Part shown: positions 43,117-53,138 of the stretch, piece after piece
Layout: every line of letters starts with the position of its first letter
Position numbering within the stretch: position 1 is the stretch's first letter
Source of the DNA: Flavobacterium sp. RSP15
GTDB lineage: Bacteria; Bacteroidota; Bacteroidia; Flavobacteriales; Flavobacteriaceae
DNA length: 64,000 nt
Assembly (NCBI RefSeq): GCF_003968755.1
Contig: NZ_RYDL01000007.1
Span: forward strand, 1 to 64,000
Direction: 5' to 3'
Program-made: the position numbers and the translations under genes
Notes under the pieces: generated by a model
What the model was told of the DNA's origin: nothing
The model's database searches: none
Seen by the model: the letters and a program-made list of their open reading frames with translations, nothing else

Positions 43117-45110
43117 AAGATAAATACATATCCTACAGAATTTATCTGGTCGCATTTGGAATTTTCCTGATGGCGATCGCGATAGCCGTAAAATTAACAA
43201 ATATTCAATGGGTAGAGGGTGATTATTATAGAAAATTAGCCAAACAAAGAACCGTTAAAAATTTTATTATTCCGGCCAATAAGGGGAATATTTATTCTGC
43301 TGATGGAAGTCTTTTGGCTACATCAATTCCAAATTATGAAATACGCTTTGATGCACTTGCTTCAAAAACAGAATTATTTGAGAAGAATGTGAAACCATTA
43401 TCAGACTCTTTGGCTCTATTGTTAGGGAAATCAGCAAATTATTTTGAAAATGAATTAAGAAAAGCCCGGGGCAATAAAAACAGATATTATTTAGTGGCCC
43501 GAGATTTAAGTTATACAGAATATGTTAGAATCAAAGGGTTTCCTTTATTTAATCTTGGTGCTTATAAAGGAGGAATTATTGTAGAACAGGAAACCATAAG
43601 AGAGCATCCTATTGGAAAAATTGCAGAACGTACTGTAGGGTATGAGCGAACATCAAACGGGCAATCGCTGGATGGAAAAGGAATTGAATGGGCTTTTAGG
43701 AATTATCTAAATGGTAAAGACGGTAAAATATTAAAACAGAAAATAGCCAAGGGACAGTGGAAGCCCATACGCGATGTTAATGAAGTAGACCCTCAGGATG
43801 GCTATGATGTGATATCAACAATTGATGTTTATATTCAGGATATTGCACATCATGCTTTGCTTAAACAGTTGGAATTGTATCAGGCAGATCATGGTTCTGT
43901 AGTGGTTATGGAAACTAAAACGGGTCATGTGAAAGCAATTTCTAATTTAGGAAGAGCAAAAGACGGAACGTACTACGAAACCACTAATTACGCAGTAGCG
44001 GAGTCTCATGAACCGGGTTCTACCTATAAATTAGCGGATTTGATGGCACTTCTGGAAGATAAAAAAGCGGATACCAGTTCTGTTTATGATAGCAAAGGAG
44101 GCGTCGTTGTATATTCAGGTAAAAAAGTGCGTGATTCCCACAAAGGCGGTTATGGAAAAATTTCTTTAGCAAGAGGTTTTGAACTTTCGTCTAATACCAT
44201 CATGGTTCAGGCGGTGTATGAAGCGTACAAAAATAACCCGTCGCAATTTGTCAATCATCTTAATGATTTTGGATTAAACAAAACTTTAGGACTTTCCATC
44301 AAAGGGGAGGGCGTGCCTTATATCCCTCAGCCAGGCGATAAAAACTGGTCAAACATTTCGCTTCCTTGGATGGCTTTTGGATATGGAGTCCACATAACTC
44401 CCATGCAGACACTGGCATTTTATAATGCGGTTGCCAATGATGGGGAAATGGTAAAGCCTCAATTTGTTTCTGAAATTAAAGAATGGAATAAAACAATCAA
44501 AAAATATGAGAAAGAAGTTTTGAATCCAAGAATTTGTTCCCAAGAAACGATATTGAAATTGCAGGCAGTTCTGGCAAATGTTGTCAAAAAAGGAACGGCT
44601 TCTAAATTATATTCAAAAGATTTTTCGATGGCAGGAAAAACAGGAACAGCGGCGGTGAATTACGGAAAGGCTGGAGGAGCTGGAAAATATTATGCGTCGT
44701 CTTTTGTGGGTTACTTCCCGGCAGACAAACCAATGTATTCTTGTATAGTTGTGGTGCATAAACCAAGTACAGCGCTAAATAATTATTACGGTGCGGATGT
44801 GGCTGGGCCCGTTTTTAAGAGAATCGCACAAAAAATATTTACCGATGCACCTTCGACAAATGAAATTAAAAATTTAGATAGAAAGATACCAAAACAAGAA
44901 AATAATTATGATTCTTATTTTGTGAAATCTCAGAACAAACAACAGTTTATACCCAATGTAAAAGGAATGCCAGGTATGGACGCTGTTGCTTTATTAGGAA
45001 ATTTGGGAGTCAAAGTAAAGGTCGTAGGAGTTGGAAAAGTGAAAAAACAGTCGCTTGAAGCGGGACAAAATATTCTAAAAAACACAACGATACTATTGGA
45101 ATTATCATGA
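43107..45110 (+). CDS. ftsI: Peptidoglycan D,D-transpeptidase FtsI (PBP3)
   Basis: The division-specific transpeptidase crosslinks septal peptidoglycan. The 667 residues have an N-terminal membrane helix (about 10-30), a pedestal domain and the penicillin-binding domain with Ser305 in GSTYK, SSN at 361-363 and KTGTA at 511-515. A C-terminal PASTA domain (about 612-667, FIPNVKGMPGMDAVALLG) is present, as in Spo-type PBPs of this phylum. It overlaps ftsL by 10 bases and murE by 4. Confidence 0.95.
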   Translation: MAVEDKYISYRIYLVAFGIFLMAIAIAVKLTNIQWVEGDYYRKLAKQRTVKNFIIPANKGNIYSADGSLLATSIPNYEIRFDALASKTELFEKNVKPLSDSLALLLGKSANYFENELRKARGNKNRYYLVARDLSYTEYVRIKGFPLFNLGAYKGGIIVEQETIREHPIGKIAERTVGYERTSNGQSLDGKGIEWAFRNYLNGKDGKILKQKIAKGQWKPIRDVNEVDPQDGYDVISTIDVYIQDIAHHALLKQLELYQADHGSVVVMETKTGHVKAISNLGRAKDGTYYETTNYAVAESHEPGSTYKLADLMALLEDKKADTSSVYDSKGGVVVYSGKKVRDSHKGGYGKISLARGFELSSNTIMVQAVYEAYKNNPSQFVNHLNDFGLNKTLGLSIKGEGVPYIPQPGDKNWSNISLPWMAFGYGVHITPMQTLAFYNAVANDGEMVKPQFVSEIKEWNKTIKKYEKEVLNPRICSQETILKLQAVLANVVKKGTASKLYSKDFSMAGKTGTAAVNYGKAGGAGKYYASSFVGYFPADKPMYSCIVVVHKPSTALNNYYGADVAGPVFKRIAQKIFTDAPSTNEIKNLDRKIPKQENNYDSYFVKSQNKQQFIPNVKGMPGMDAVALLGNLGVKVKVVGVGKVKKQSLEAGQNILKNTTILLELS

Positions 45111-46567
45111 GTATACTAAAAGATATATTATACAAGGTAGCTATTGAAGGCGTAATAGGTTCGACGGATATTGCTGTAAACAAAATAGATTTCGATTCTA
45201 GAAAAATTGGGTCTAACGATGTTTTTGTAGCAATTCGTGGGTCAATATCAAACGGTCATGATTTTATAGGAAAAGCAATTGAATTAGGAGCAGTTGCTGT
45301 GATTTGCGACACATTTCCGGAAATTATTGAAAAAGGAATTACGTACGTTCAGGTAAAAGACACGAATTCAGCCTTGGCATTTATGGCCTCTAATTATTTT
45401 GGGGATTCTTCTAAGAACCTGAAATTGATTGGAATTACAGGAACAAACGGGAAAACTACCATTGCTTCTTTGTTGTATCAATTATTTAAAAAGGCAGGGC
45501 TTAAAGTGGGATTACTCTCGACAGTTAAAATTTTAGTTGATGATATTGAATATAAAGCCACACACACGACTCCGGATTCGATTACTATAAATTACTATTT
45601 GAATGAAATGGTGAAAAACGGAGTCGACTATTGTTTTATGGAAGTCAGTTCTCATGGGATTCACCAAAAAAGAACCGAAGCCTTACATTTTGTAGGAGGT
45701 ATTTTTACTAATTTGTCTCACGATCATTTGGATTATCATCCAACGTTTGCAGAATACAGAGATGTAAAGAAGGCCTTCTTTGATAATTTGCCTAAAACTG
45801 CCTTCGCATTATCTAATATTGATGATAAAAATGGGCAAGTAATGTTACAAAATACAGCAGCCAAAAAATGCAGTTATGCCTTAAAATCGTATGCGGATTA
45901 TAAAGCGCAAATCCTGGAAAATCAATTGTCCGGTTTGATGTTGAAAATAAACGGAAATGAAGTTTGCGTTAAACTGATAGGAACATTTAATGCGTATAAT
46001 TTAGTAGCTATTTATGGAGCGGCAGTCGAATTAGGAATGGAAAGTCTGGAAGTACTTCGTTTATTGTCGGATTTAGAAAGTGTTTCGGGACGTTTTCAAT
46101 TTATTGTTTCTGCTTCAAATATTACGGCTATTGTAGATTATGCTCATACGCCGGATGCTTTAGAAAACGTACTAAAAACCATCAATGATATTCGCACCAA
46201 AAACGAACAGTTGATCACCGTTGTGGGGTGCGGTGGTAATAGAGACAAAAGCAAGCGCCCTATTATGGCCGGAATTGTTGCTGAATTGAGTGATAAAGCA
46301 ATTTTCACTTCGGATAATCCAAGAAATGAAAATCCGGAAGTGATTATCACCGAAATGGAACACGGTGTCACCGCTCAAAACTATAAAAAAGTGCTGTCAA
46401 TTAGTGATAGAAAGCAAGCCATAAAAACCGCATGTCAATTGGCACAGCCCAACGATATTATTTTAATTGCTGGGAAAGGGCATGAGACGTATCAGGAAAT
46501 AAATGGAATTCGTCTTGATTTTGATGACATGGAAATAGTTAAAGAAATACTAGGCCAACTGGGGTAA
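45107..46567 (+). CDS. murE: UDP-N-acetylmuramoyl-tripeptide synthetase (meso-DAP adding)
   Basis: MurE adds the third amino acid to the cytoplasmic peptidoglycan precursor. The 486 residues carry TGTNGKTT at 111-118, TTPDSITINYYLNEM, EVSSHGI and the LSHDHLDYH motif. The motif SDNPRNENPE indicates meso-diaminopimelate and not lysine. The C-terminal domain ends AGKGHETYQE. It overlaps ftsI by four bases and is followed by a 101-base spacer. Confidence 0.96.
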   Translation: MSILKDILYKVAIEGVIGSTDIAVNKIDFDSRKIGSNDVFVAIRGSISNGHDFIGKAIELGAVAVICDTFPEIIEKGITYVQVKDTNSALAFMASNYFGDSSKNLKLIGITGTNGKTTIASLLYQLFKKAGLKVGLLSTVKILVDDIEYKATHTTPDSITINYYLNEMVKNGVDYCFMEVSSHGIHQKRTEALHFVGGIFTNLSHDHLDYHPTFAEYRDVKKAFFDNLPKTAFALSNIDDKNGQVMLQNTAAKKCSYALKSYADYKAQILENQLSGLMLKINGNEVCVKLIGTFNAYNLVAIYGAAVELGMESLEVLRLLSDLESVSGRFQFIVSASNITAIVDYAHTPDALENVLKTINDIRTKNEQLITVVGCGGNRDKSKRPIMAGIVAELSDKAIFTSDNPRNENPEVIITEMEHGVTAQNYKKVLSISDRKQAIKTACQLAQPNDIILIAGKGHETYQEINGIRLDFDDMEIVKEILGQLG

Positions 46568-46668
46568 TAAAAGTTTAACCGGAGTAACTGTTTATTTGTC
46601 TATGGGAATATCCAAATAACCGATTAACCAAATAACCAAAAAAAGATAAACCAAATAAACAAAGAGAT
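46568..46668 (+). repeat. Repetitive spacer between murE and mraY
   Basis: CCAAATAA occurs three times (46612-46619, 46628-46635, 46651-46658) in this 101-base spacer. GTTTATTTG at 46590-46598 is the inverted complement of CAAATAAAC at 46652-46660. The spacer is low in complexity and has no gene. No T tract follows a hairpin, so it does not look like a terminator. Confidence 0.6.
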
Positions 46669-47898
46669 ATGCTATACTATTTATTTGAATATTTAGACAA
46701 AACACTTGATGTTCCGGGAACTGGTGTTTTTCAGTACATCACTTTTAGATCTGCACTAGCATTGATGCTATCGTTGTTGTTATCAACAATTTACGGAAAA
46801 ATTATAATCCGCTTTTTGCAAAGACAGCAAGTAGGTGAAACCGTACGCGAGCTGGGTTTAGCTGGTCAGAACGAAAAAGCGGGGACGCCGACCATGGGTG
46901 GATTAATCATTATTTTTGCTACGCTGGTACCGGTATTATTATTTGCAAAATTGCATAATATATACATTGTATTATTGATTGTTACTACGCTTTGGATGGG
47001 GACTATTGGTTTTATAGATGATTATATTAAAATTTTCAAAAGAGACAAACAAGGATTAAAAGGAATATTTAAGGTTGTTGGTCAAGTAGGTTTAGGTCTC
47101 ATTGTGGGAACCGTCTTGTATTTTCATGCCGGGGTTACAGTGAGAACGGATATTGGTAATGCCAATTTTTTCAAGGCTTCTACTGAAAATGTTGGTATCA
47201 AAACGCCACTTGAAGAAAAATCAACTGCAACAACGATTCCTTTTTTTAAAAACAATGAATTTGATTATGCAGAACTATTAGCATGGACTGGGGAAGGATA
47301 TGAAAAATGGGCTTGGTTGATTTTTATTCCGGTTGTTATTTTTATTATTACCGCTGTTTCTAATGGAGCTAATTTGACTGATGGAATAGATGGTTTGGCA
47401 GCAGGAACATCCGCAATTTCAGTATTGGCACTGGGAATATTTACGTTTGTTTCGGGAAATATTATTTTCTCTAATTACTTGAACATTATGTATATACCTA
47501 GTTCAGGGGAAATGACAGTCTTTATTGCGGCTTTTGTTGGATCCTTAATCGGGTTTCTTTGGTACAATTCGTATCCGGCATCTGTTTTTATGGGTGATAC
47601 AGGAAGTTTAACAATAGGCGGAATTATTGCAGTTCTGGCAATTGCAGTGCGAAAAGAAATGCTGATTCCTTTATTGTGCGGTATTTTTCTTGTCGAAAAT
47701 TTATCTGTGGTTCTTCAGGTCGGTTATTTCAAGTATACCAAGAAACGCTTTGGCGAAGGCCGAAGAATATTTTTAATGTCGCCTTTGCATCACCATTATC
47801 AGAAAAAGGGCTATCACGAAAGTAAAATTGTGACCCGGTTTTGGATTGTTGCCATCATGCTGGCCATTTTGTCAATCGTTACTTTAAAATTAAGATAA
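46669..47898 (+). CDS. mraY: Phospho-N-acetylmuramoyl-pentapeptide transferase
   Basis: MraY transfers phospho-MurNAc-pentapeptide to undecaprenyl phosphate to make lipid I in the inner membrane. The 409 residues have about ten helices and the motifs [33 protein letters not shown] and MGDTGSL plus the [12 protein letters not shown] loop ([10 protein letters not shown]). An extra periplasmic segment of about 70 residues (about 162-222, with [16 protein letters not shown]) is typical of Bacteroidota. It is separated from murD by one base. Confidence 0.96.
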   Translation: MLYYLFEYLDKTLDVPGTGVFQYITFRSALALMLSLLLSTIYGKIIIRFLQRQQVGETVRELGLAGQNEKAGTPTMGGLIIIFATLVPVLLFAKLHNIYIVLLIVTTLWMGTIGFIDDYIKIFKRDKQGLKGIFKVVGQVGLGLIVGTVLYFHAGVTVRTDIGNANFFKASTENVGIKTPLEEKSTATTIPFFKNNEFDYAELLAWTGEGYEKWAWLIFIPVVIFIITAVSNGANLTDGIDGLAAGTSAISVLALGIFTFVSGNIIFSNYLNIMYIPSSGEMTVFIAAFVGSLIGFLWYNSYPASVFMGDTGSLTIGGIIAVLAIAVRKEMLIPLLCGIFLVENLSVVLQVGYFKYTKKRFGEGRRIFLMSPLHHHYQKKGYHESKIVTRFWIVAIMLAILSIVTLKLR

Positions 47899-47899
47899 C

Positions 47900-49231
47900 A
47901 TGAGGCTAGTAGTTTTAGGTGGAGGCGAAAGCGGTGTTGGCACTGCTATTCTGGGTAAGAAAAAAGGATATGATGTTTTTGTGTCTGATTTTGGAAAGAT
48001 AAAAGAGAATTACAAAGAGGTTCTTCTTATTAATGAAATTGCTTGGGAAGAGCAGGTGCACACGGAAGAATTGATTTTGAATGCTGATGTGGTGATGAAA
48101 AGTCCCGGAATTTCGGATAATTCTCCAATTGTAAAAAAATTAAAGGAGAAAGGAATCTCGGTAATTTCTGAAATTGAGTTTGCTGCTCCTTACACTGAGG
48201 CTACCATTATAGGGATAACTGGGAGTAACGGAAAGACCACCACTACAATGCTGACGCATCATTTGTTAAAAGCAGCAGGGCTAAATGTAGGATTGGGGGG
48301 CAATATAGGAAAGAGTTTTGCCTGGCAAGTTGCTGATAATAAATATGATTTGTATGTGCTTGAATTGAGTAGTTTTCAGCTGGACGGGATTGAAAATTTC
48401 AAACCGCATATTGCCATAATTACCAATATAAGCCCGGATCATCTGGATCGATATAATTATAAATATGAAAATTATATTGACGCAAAATTCAGGATTACAA
48501 TGAATCAGACTCAGGAGGATTACCTCATTTATGATGCGGATGACGAAGCCATCAGTGAATGGTTCAAAACACACACAACAAAGGCGAAATTAATTCCTTT
48601 TTCATTGACTAAAACATTCAACGAAGGAGCTTATATACAAAACAACAAAATGGAGATAAAGATTAATCAGGAAGAGTATACAATGGACACCGAATACATT
48701 GCTTTAGAAGGGAAACATAACATGAAAAACGCAATGGCAGCAACTTCTGTGGCAAAATTAATGCAAATAAGAAAAGCTACAATTCGGGAGAGTCTTTCTA
48801 ATTTTCAAGGCGTAGAGCATCGTCTGGAGAAAGTTTTGAAAATCCAAAACGTGCAATACATTAACGATTCTAAAGCAACCAATGTTAACGCGACTTTTTT
48901 TGCATTAGATAGCATGAACGCACCTACAGTATGGATTGTGGGCGGGGTAGATAAAGGAAATGATTATAATGAATTGATGTCTTTAGTGCGTGAAAAAGTT
49001 AAAGCGATTATCTGTCTTGGTGTAGATAATAAAAAGGTAATTGATGTTTTTGGTAATGTGGTCGATATTATGATCGAGGTGTCTAGTATGGATGATGCTG
49101 TGAGAATGGCGCAACGATTAACAGAAAAAGGAGACGCAGTGTTATTGTCTCCGGCATGTGCCAGTTTTGATTTATTTGAAAATTATGAGGACAGAGGAAA
49201 TCAGTTTAAACAAGCGGTTAAAAATTTATAG
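47900..49231 (+). CDS. murD: UDP-N-acetylmuramoylalanine--D-glutamate ligase
   Basis: MurD adds D-glutamate to UDP-MurNAc-L-alanine. The 443 residues start with the nucleotide-like LVVLGGGESGVG motif, then VMKSPGIS. The ATP loop is ITGSNGKTTTTML. ELSSFQLDGI, ITNISPDHLDRYN, GKHNMKNAMAA and NDSKATNVNAT are all MurD signatures. It starts one base after mraY, so the two are co-translated. Confidence 0.95.
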   Translation: MRLVVLGGGESGVGTAILGKKKGYDVFVSDFGKIKENYKEVLLINEIAWEEQVHTEELILNADVVMKSPGISDNSPIVKKLKEKGISVISEIEFAAPYTEATIIGITGSNGKTTTTMLTHHLLKAAGLNVGLGGNIGKSFAWQVADNKYDLYVLELSSFQLDGIENFKPHIAIITNISPDHLDRYNYKYENYIDAKFRITMNQTQEDYLIYDADDEAISEWFKTHTTKAKLIPFSLTKTFNEGAYIQNNKMEIKINQEEYTMDTEYIALEGKHNMKNAMAATSVAKLMQIRKATIRESLSNFQGVEHRLEKVLKIQNVQYINDSKATNVNATFFALDSMNAPTVWIVGGVDKGNDYNELMSLVREKVKAIICLGVDNKKVIDVFGNVVDIMIEVSSMDDAVRMAQRLTEKGDAVLLSPACASFDLFENYEDRGNQFKQAVKNL

Positions 49232-49235
49232 AAAA

Positions 49236-49263
49236 AGGTTTTAGGTTCTAGGTGCTAGGTTTT
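49236..49263 (+). repeat. Four-copy heptamer array between murD and ftsW
   Basis: AGGTTTT, AGGTTCT, AGGTGCT and AGGTTTT stand head to tail with a 7-base period. The rest of the spacer (49268-49302) has CCAAAAY words that are close to the reverse complement of AGGTTTT-type words, so the transcript could fold. Its role is unknown. Confidence 0.7.
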
Positions 49264-49302
49264 AGCGCCAAAATCCAAAACCAAAAAAAGCCAAAACCAA
49301 AA

Positions 49303-50592
49303 ATGAAGCAACTAATTAACAATTTGAAAGGAGATAAGGTAATTTGGTCATTCGTGGCTTTATTGGCTTTGTTTTCCTTTATGCCTGTTTTTAGTGCGAG
49401 TAGTAACTTGGCCTATGTTGGTCGGGGAACCGGAAATACATTGGGCTATTTAGTCAAACATTTGGCTCATATTTGTATTGGTTTTTTAATTATTTACTGG
49501 GTTCATAAAGTGCCATATCATTATTTTCGGGCTATTTCTAAAGTAGGATTGCCCGTTGTTTGGGTTTTATTAGCCTATACCTTGATCAAAGGAACAGTTA
49601 TTGCCGGAGCTAATGCCAGTCGATGGATTCAGGTTCCGTTTATTGGGGTAACGTTCCAAACGTCAACATTGGCCTCAATAGTGTTGTTTATTTTTGTAGC
49701 GCGGTACTTGTCTAAAACCAGAGAAGTCCCTATTACTTTTAAGTCTTCTATTTGGGAGCTTTGGACGCCGGTATTCATTACCTTAATGTTTATTTTGCCA
49801 GCTAATTTCTCAACAACGGCATTGATTTTTTCGATGGTGTTGATGTTGGTTTTTATCGGAAAATATCCTATCAAATACATTGCAGTCATTCTGGGTTCAG
49901 GAATTGTATTTCTGGCCTTTTTTATTCTGCTTTCAAAAGCGTTCCCTGATTCGAAATTTTTTAGTAGGGTAGGAACTTGGGGAAACAGAATTGAAAGTTT
50001 TACCACAGATAAACCAGAGGAAGACGATTACCAAATTGAAAAAGCGAAAATCGCAATTGCATCCGGAAAAATATACGGATTAGGTCCGGGGAAAAGCATT
50101 CAAAAGAACTTTTTGCCACAATCTTCTTCTGATTTTATTTTTGCAATTATTGTAGAAGAATATGGGCTCATTGGAGGTTTAGGCGTGCTTACACTATACT
50201 TATTGTTGTTGTTCCGATTTGTTATTGCCTCACACAAAGCCACCACGCTCTTTGGGAAATTAGTCGTCATAGGCTTGGGTTTTCCAATGATATTCCAGGC
50301 GATGGTCAACATGGCTGTTGCTGTAGAATTATTACCGGTCACTGGACAAACATTACCCTTGATTAGCAGCGGAGGAAGTTCTATCTGGATGACGTGTTTT
50401 GCCCTTGGAATCATTATTAGTGTGACCAAAAAAGAAGAAGAGATCGTACAAGAATTGAAAGAAGCAGCCAAAAGGGAAGAAGCACTTCAGAAATTAATCG
50501 ATAGGGAACTAGAAGAAGAAACAGTGGTTGAGGAATCCTATTCTATTGAAGATAAAGCGAAAAATCCATTGCAGGCAGTTTTAAATAAATAA
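49303..50592 (+). CDS. ftsW: Cell division lipid II polymerase FtsW (SEDS)
   Basis: The SEDS-family glycosyltransferase polymerises lipid II at the septum. From ATG 49303 the 429 residues have about ten membrane helices. SEDS marks are GANASRWIQVPF, LPANFSTTALIF, TDKPEEDDYQIEKAKIAIASG, LPQSSSDFIFAIIVEEYG and LPLISSGGSSIW. A charged C-terminal tail (about 385-429) is rich in Glu and Lys. A longer in-frame start at 49252 would include repeat-like spacer and is rejected. Confidence 0.94.
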   Translation: MKQLINNLKGDKVIWSFVALLALFSFMPVFSASSNLAYVGRGTGNTLGYLVKHLAHICIGFLIIYWVHKVPYHYFRAISKVGLPVVWVLLAYTLIKGTVIAGANASRWIQVPFIGVTFQTSTLASIVLFIFVARYLSKTREVPITFKSSIWELWTPVFITLMFILPANFSTTALIFSMVLMLVFIGKYPIKYIAVILGSGIVFLAFFILLSKAFPDSKFFSRVGTWGNRIESFTTDKPEEDDYQIEKAKIAIASGKIYGLGPGKSIQKNFLPQSSSDFIFAIIVEEYGLIGGLGVLTLYLLLLFRFVIASHKATTLFGKLVVIGLGFPMIFQAMVNMAVAVELLPVTGQTLPLISSGGSSIWMTCFALGIIISVTKKEEEIVQELKEAAKREEALQKLIDRELEEETVVEESYSIEDKAKNPLQAVLNK

Positions 50593-50633
50593 GTTGTTTT
50601 ATAAAAACACAATAACGCAGTAATTGATTGAAA

Positions 50634-51737
50634 ATGAAACAGTATAAATTCATATTAAGTGGAGGTGGAACGGGTGGGCATATCTATCCGGCAATTGCTA
50701 TTGCTAATGAATTGAAAACTCGTTTTCCGGACGCTGATTTCCTTTTTGTAGGGGCCAAAGATAAAATGGAAATGCAAAAAGTACCTCAGGCAGGCTACAA
50801 AATAATAGGGTTATGGATTGCAGGATTACAAAGACGATTCACCTTTGATAACACTCTTTTTCCGATAAAACTGATTAGTAGTTTATTGAAATCACGTACT
50901 ATAATCAAACAATTTAAACCAGATGTAGTAATAGGAACAGGTGGTTTTGCCAGTGGACCGTTGTTACAGATAGCAGCGCTTTGCGGAATTCCAACACTGA
51001 TTCAGGAACAAAATTCCTTTCCAGGAATTACCAATAAATTGTTAAGCAAAAGAGCCAACAAGATTTGTGTGGCTTACGAGAATTTACAGCGATTTTTTCC
51101 GAAAGAAAAAATGATTTTGACTGGAAATCCAGTGCGTCAGGATTTAATTGATATAGAGAGTAAAAGAGCGGAAGCAGTTCGCTATTTTGATTTAGATCCC
51201 AATAAAAAAACGATTTTGGTATTAGGAGGAAGTCTTGGAGCAAGAAGGATAAATCAGCTGATTGCTAAAGAAATTCTAACTTTTTCAGTCCATAATGTAC
51301 AAGTGATCTGGCAATGTGGGAAATTGTATTTTGAGGAGTATAAATATTGTCAAGAAAATGAAAACATACAAATTCATTCTTTTATCGACCGGATGGATTT
51401 AGTATATGCAGCAGCAGATTTTGTGATTTCCCGGGCAGGAGCATCTTCTGTTTCGGAATTATGCATTGTTGGTAAACCGGTGATTTTTATCCCTTCGCCT
51501 AATGTTGCAGAGGATCATCAAACTAAAAATGCGCAAGCTGTAGTAGATAAAAATGGAGCAATTCTGCTTAAAGAAAATCAACTGGACACACAATTTAGTG
51601 TTGTTTTTGAGTCCTTGGTCAATGATCCGGAAAAACAGAAAGAACTTAGTGAAAACATAAAGCAGTTGGCTCTGCCAGAGGCAACAAAACAAATTGTAGA
51701 TGAAATAATTAAATTAGTCCAAATCCGAAAGGCATAA
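50634..51737 (+). CDS. murG: Undecaprenyldiphospho-muramoylpentapeptide GlcNAc transferase
   Basis: MurG adds GlcNAc to lipid I on the cytoplasmic side, forming lipid II. From ATG 50634 the 367 residues begin with the donor/acceptor motif [12 protein letters not shown] (9-20). [37 protein letters not shown] and [12 protein letters not shown] follow, with [11 protein letters not shown] near the end. A TTG at 50628 is an in-frame alternative and extends it by two residues. It is preceded by a 41-base spacer. Confidence 0.96.
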   Translation: MKQYKFILSGGGTGGHIYPAIAIANELKTRFPDADFLFVGAKDKMEMQKVPQAGYKIIGLWIAGLQRRFTFDNTLFPIKLISSLLKSRTIIKQFKPDVVIGTGGFASGPLLQIAALCGIPTLIQEQNSFPGITNKLLSKRANKICVAYENLQRFFPKEKMILTGNPVRQDLIDIESKRAEAVRYFDLDPNKKTILVLGGSLGARRINQLIAKEILTFSVHNVQVIWQCGKLYFEEYKYCQENENIQIHSFIDRMDLVYAAADFVISRAGASSVSELCIVGKPVIFIPSPNVAEDHQTKNAQAVVDKNGAILLKENQLDTQFSVVFESLVNDPEKQKELSENIKQLALPEATKQIVDEIIKLVQIRKA

Positions 51738-51744
51738 AGTCAAA

Positions 51745-51779
51745 TGACTTTAAAACTTTAAGGCTTTAAGACTTTAAGA
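51745..51779 (+). repeat. Four-copy octamer array between murG and murC
   Basis: GACTTTAA, AACTTTAA, GGCTTTAA and GACTTTAA repeat with an 8-base period, followed by GAC. They fill most of the 51-base spacer. Function is unknown. Confidence 0.7.
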
Positions 51780-51788
51780 CATAAAAAA

Positions 51789-53138
51789 ATGAACTTAAAT
51801 CAAATACATAACGTCTATTTTATAGGGATTGGAGGAATCGGAATGAGTAACTTGGCACGTTATTTTCGCAATTTGGGAAAGCAAGTTTCGGGTTATGATA
51901 AAACGCCTTCTATTCTTACTACGGAGTTAATTGAAAGTGGAATTTCAATTCATTTCGAAGACAGTATTGATTTGATTCCAAAAGATTTTTATCCAGACAA
52001 TACACTGGTAATTATTACTCCGGCTGTTCCTAAGACGCATTCAGAGTGGAATTTTTTTGTAGAAAGAAATTACCAAATCAAAAAAAGAGCCGAAGTTTTA
52101 GGGTTAATTACAAAAGACACCTTTTGTTTTGCGGTTGCCGGAACACATGGTAAAACAACTACATCAGGGATTTTAGGCCATCTTTTGTACGAAAGTGGTG
52201 CTGATGTTACCGCGTTTATTGGTGGAATAGTCGAAAATTATAATTCAAATTTAATAGGAAGCGGTTCAACCGTGACTGTAGTTGAAGCGGATGAATTTGA
52301 CCGTTCCTTTTTGCATTTGCATCCTAATATTGCATGTATTACCTCAATGGATGCGGATCATTTAGATATTTATGGAACCAGTGAAGCAATAGAAGCTTCT
52401 TTCATTGAATTTGCTTCTAAAATAGAAGATAAAAACAATCTTTTCATAACAAAAGAATTGCCATTAGAAGGCATCACTTGTGCAGTAAACGAAGCGGCTG
52501 TTTACAAGGCATTTAATGTTAGAGTAGGAAACGGCAGTTACGTTTTTGATGTGCAAACGCCTACCGAAATAATTAGAGATTTACATTTTGGTTTACCAGG
52601 AAGACATAATTTAATGAATGCATTAATGGCTATTGCAATGGCTAACTTATTCGGCACCCCAACCGATGCCATTGCAAAAGGCATTGCATCATTTAAAGGG
52701 ATAAAAAGAAGATTTTCGTACCAAATAAAAACAGATAGAAAAGTATATATAGATGATTATGCGCATCATCCTACAGAGATAAATGCCGTGCATCAAGCAG
52801 TCAGCGAATTGTATCCAAATCAAAAAGTATTGGCTGTTTTTCAACCTCATTTGTTTAGTAGAACCAGAGATTTTGTGGATGATTTTGCTAAAAGTTTATC
52901 CGCCTTTGATGAGGTTGTTTTATTAGATATTTATCCGGCTCGTGAATTGCCAATGGAGGGTGTTAACGCCCAATGGTTGATGAGTAAAATGACTAATAAC
53001 CATAAAAAAATAGTTTCTAAAGAGGATTTAATTCCAACAATTTTAGCAAGCAATGCTACTGTAATAGTAACAATTGGAGCAGGAGATATTGGAGAATTAG
53101 TACCAATCATAAAAAAAGCGATACATGAAAGTATTTAA
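51789..53138 (+). CDS. murC: UDP-N-acetylmuramate--L-alanine ligase
   Basis: MurC adds L-alanine to UDP-MurNAc. The 449 residues begin with FIGIGGIGMSNLARYF. The ATP loop AGTHGKTTTSG lies at 117-127, and TAFIGGIVENYNSNL and EADEFDRSFLHL follow. DDYAHHPTEI and FQPHLFSRT mark the C-terminal domain. It overlaps ftsQ by 14 bases, indicating tight coupling to division genes. Confidence 0.96.
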   Translation: MNLNQIHNVYFIGIGGIGMSNLARYFRNLGKQVSGYDKTPSILTTELIESGISIHFEDSIDLIPKDFYPDNTLVIITPAVPKTHSEWNFFVERNYQIKKRAEVLGLITKDTFCFAVAGTHGKTTTSGILGHLLYESGADVTAFIGGIVENYNSNLIGSGSTVTVVEADEFDRSFLHLHPNIACITSMDADHLDIYGTSEAIEASFIEFASKIEDKNNLFITKELPLEGITCAVNEAAVYKAFNVRVGNGSYVFDVQTPTEIIRDLHFGLPGRHNLMNALMAIAMANLFGTPTDAIAKGIASFKGIKRRFSYQIKTDRKVYIDDYAHHPTEINAVHQAVSELYPNQKVLAVFQPHLFSRTRDFVDDFAKSLSAFDEVVLLDIYPARELPMEGVNAQWLMSKMTNNHKKIVSKEDLIPTILASNATVIVTIGAGDIGELVPIIKKAIHESI

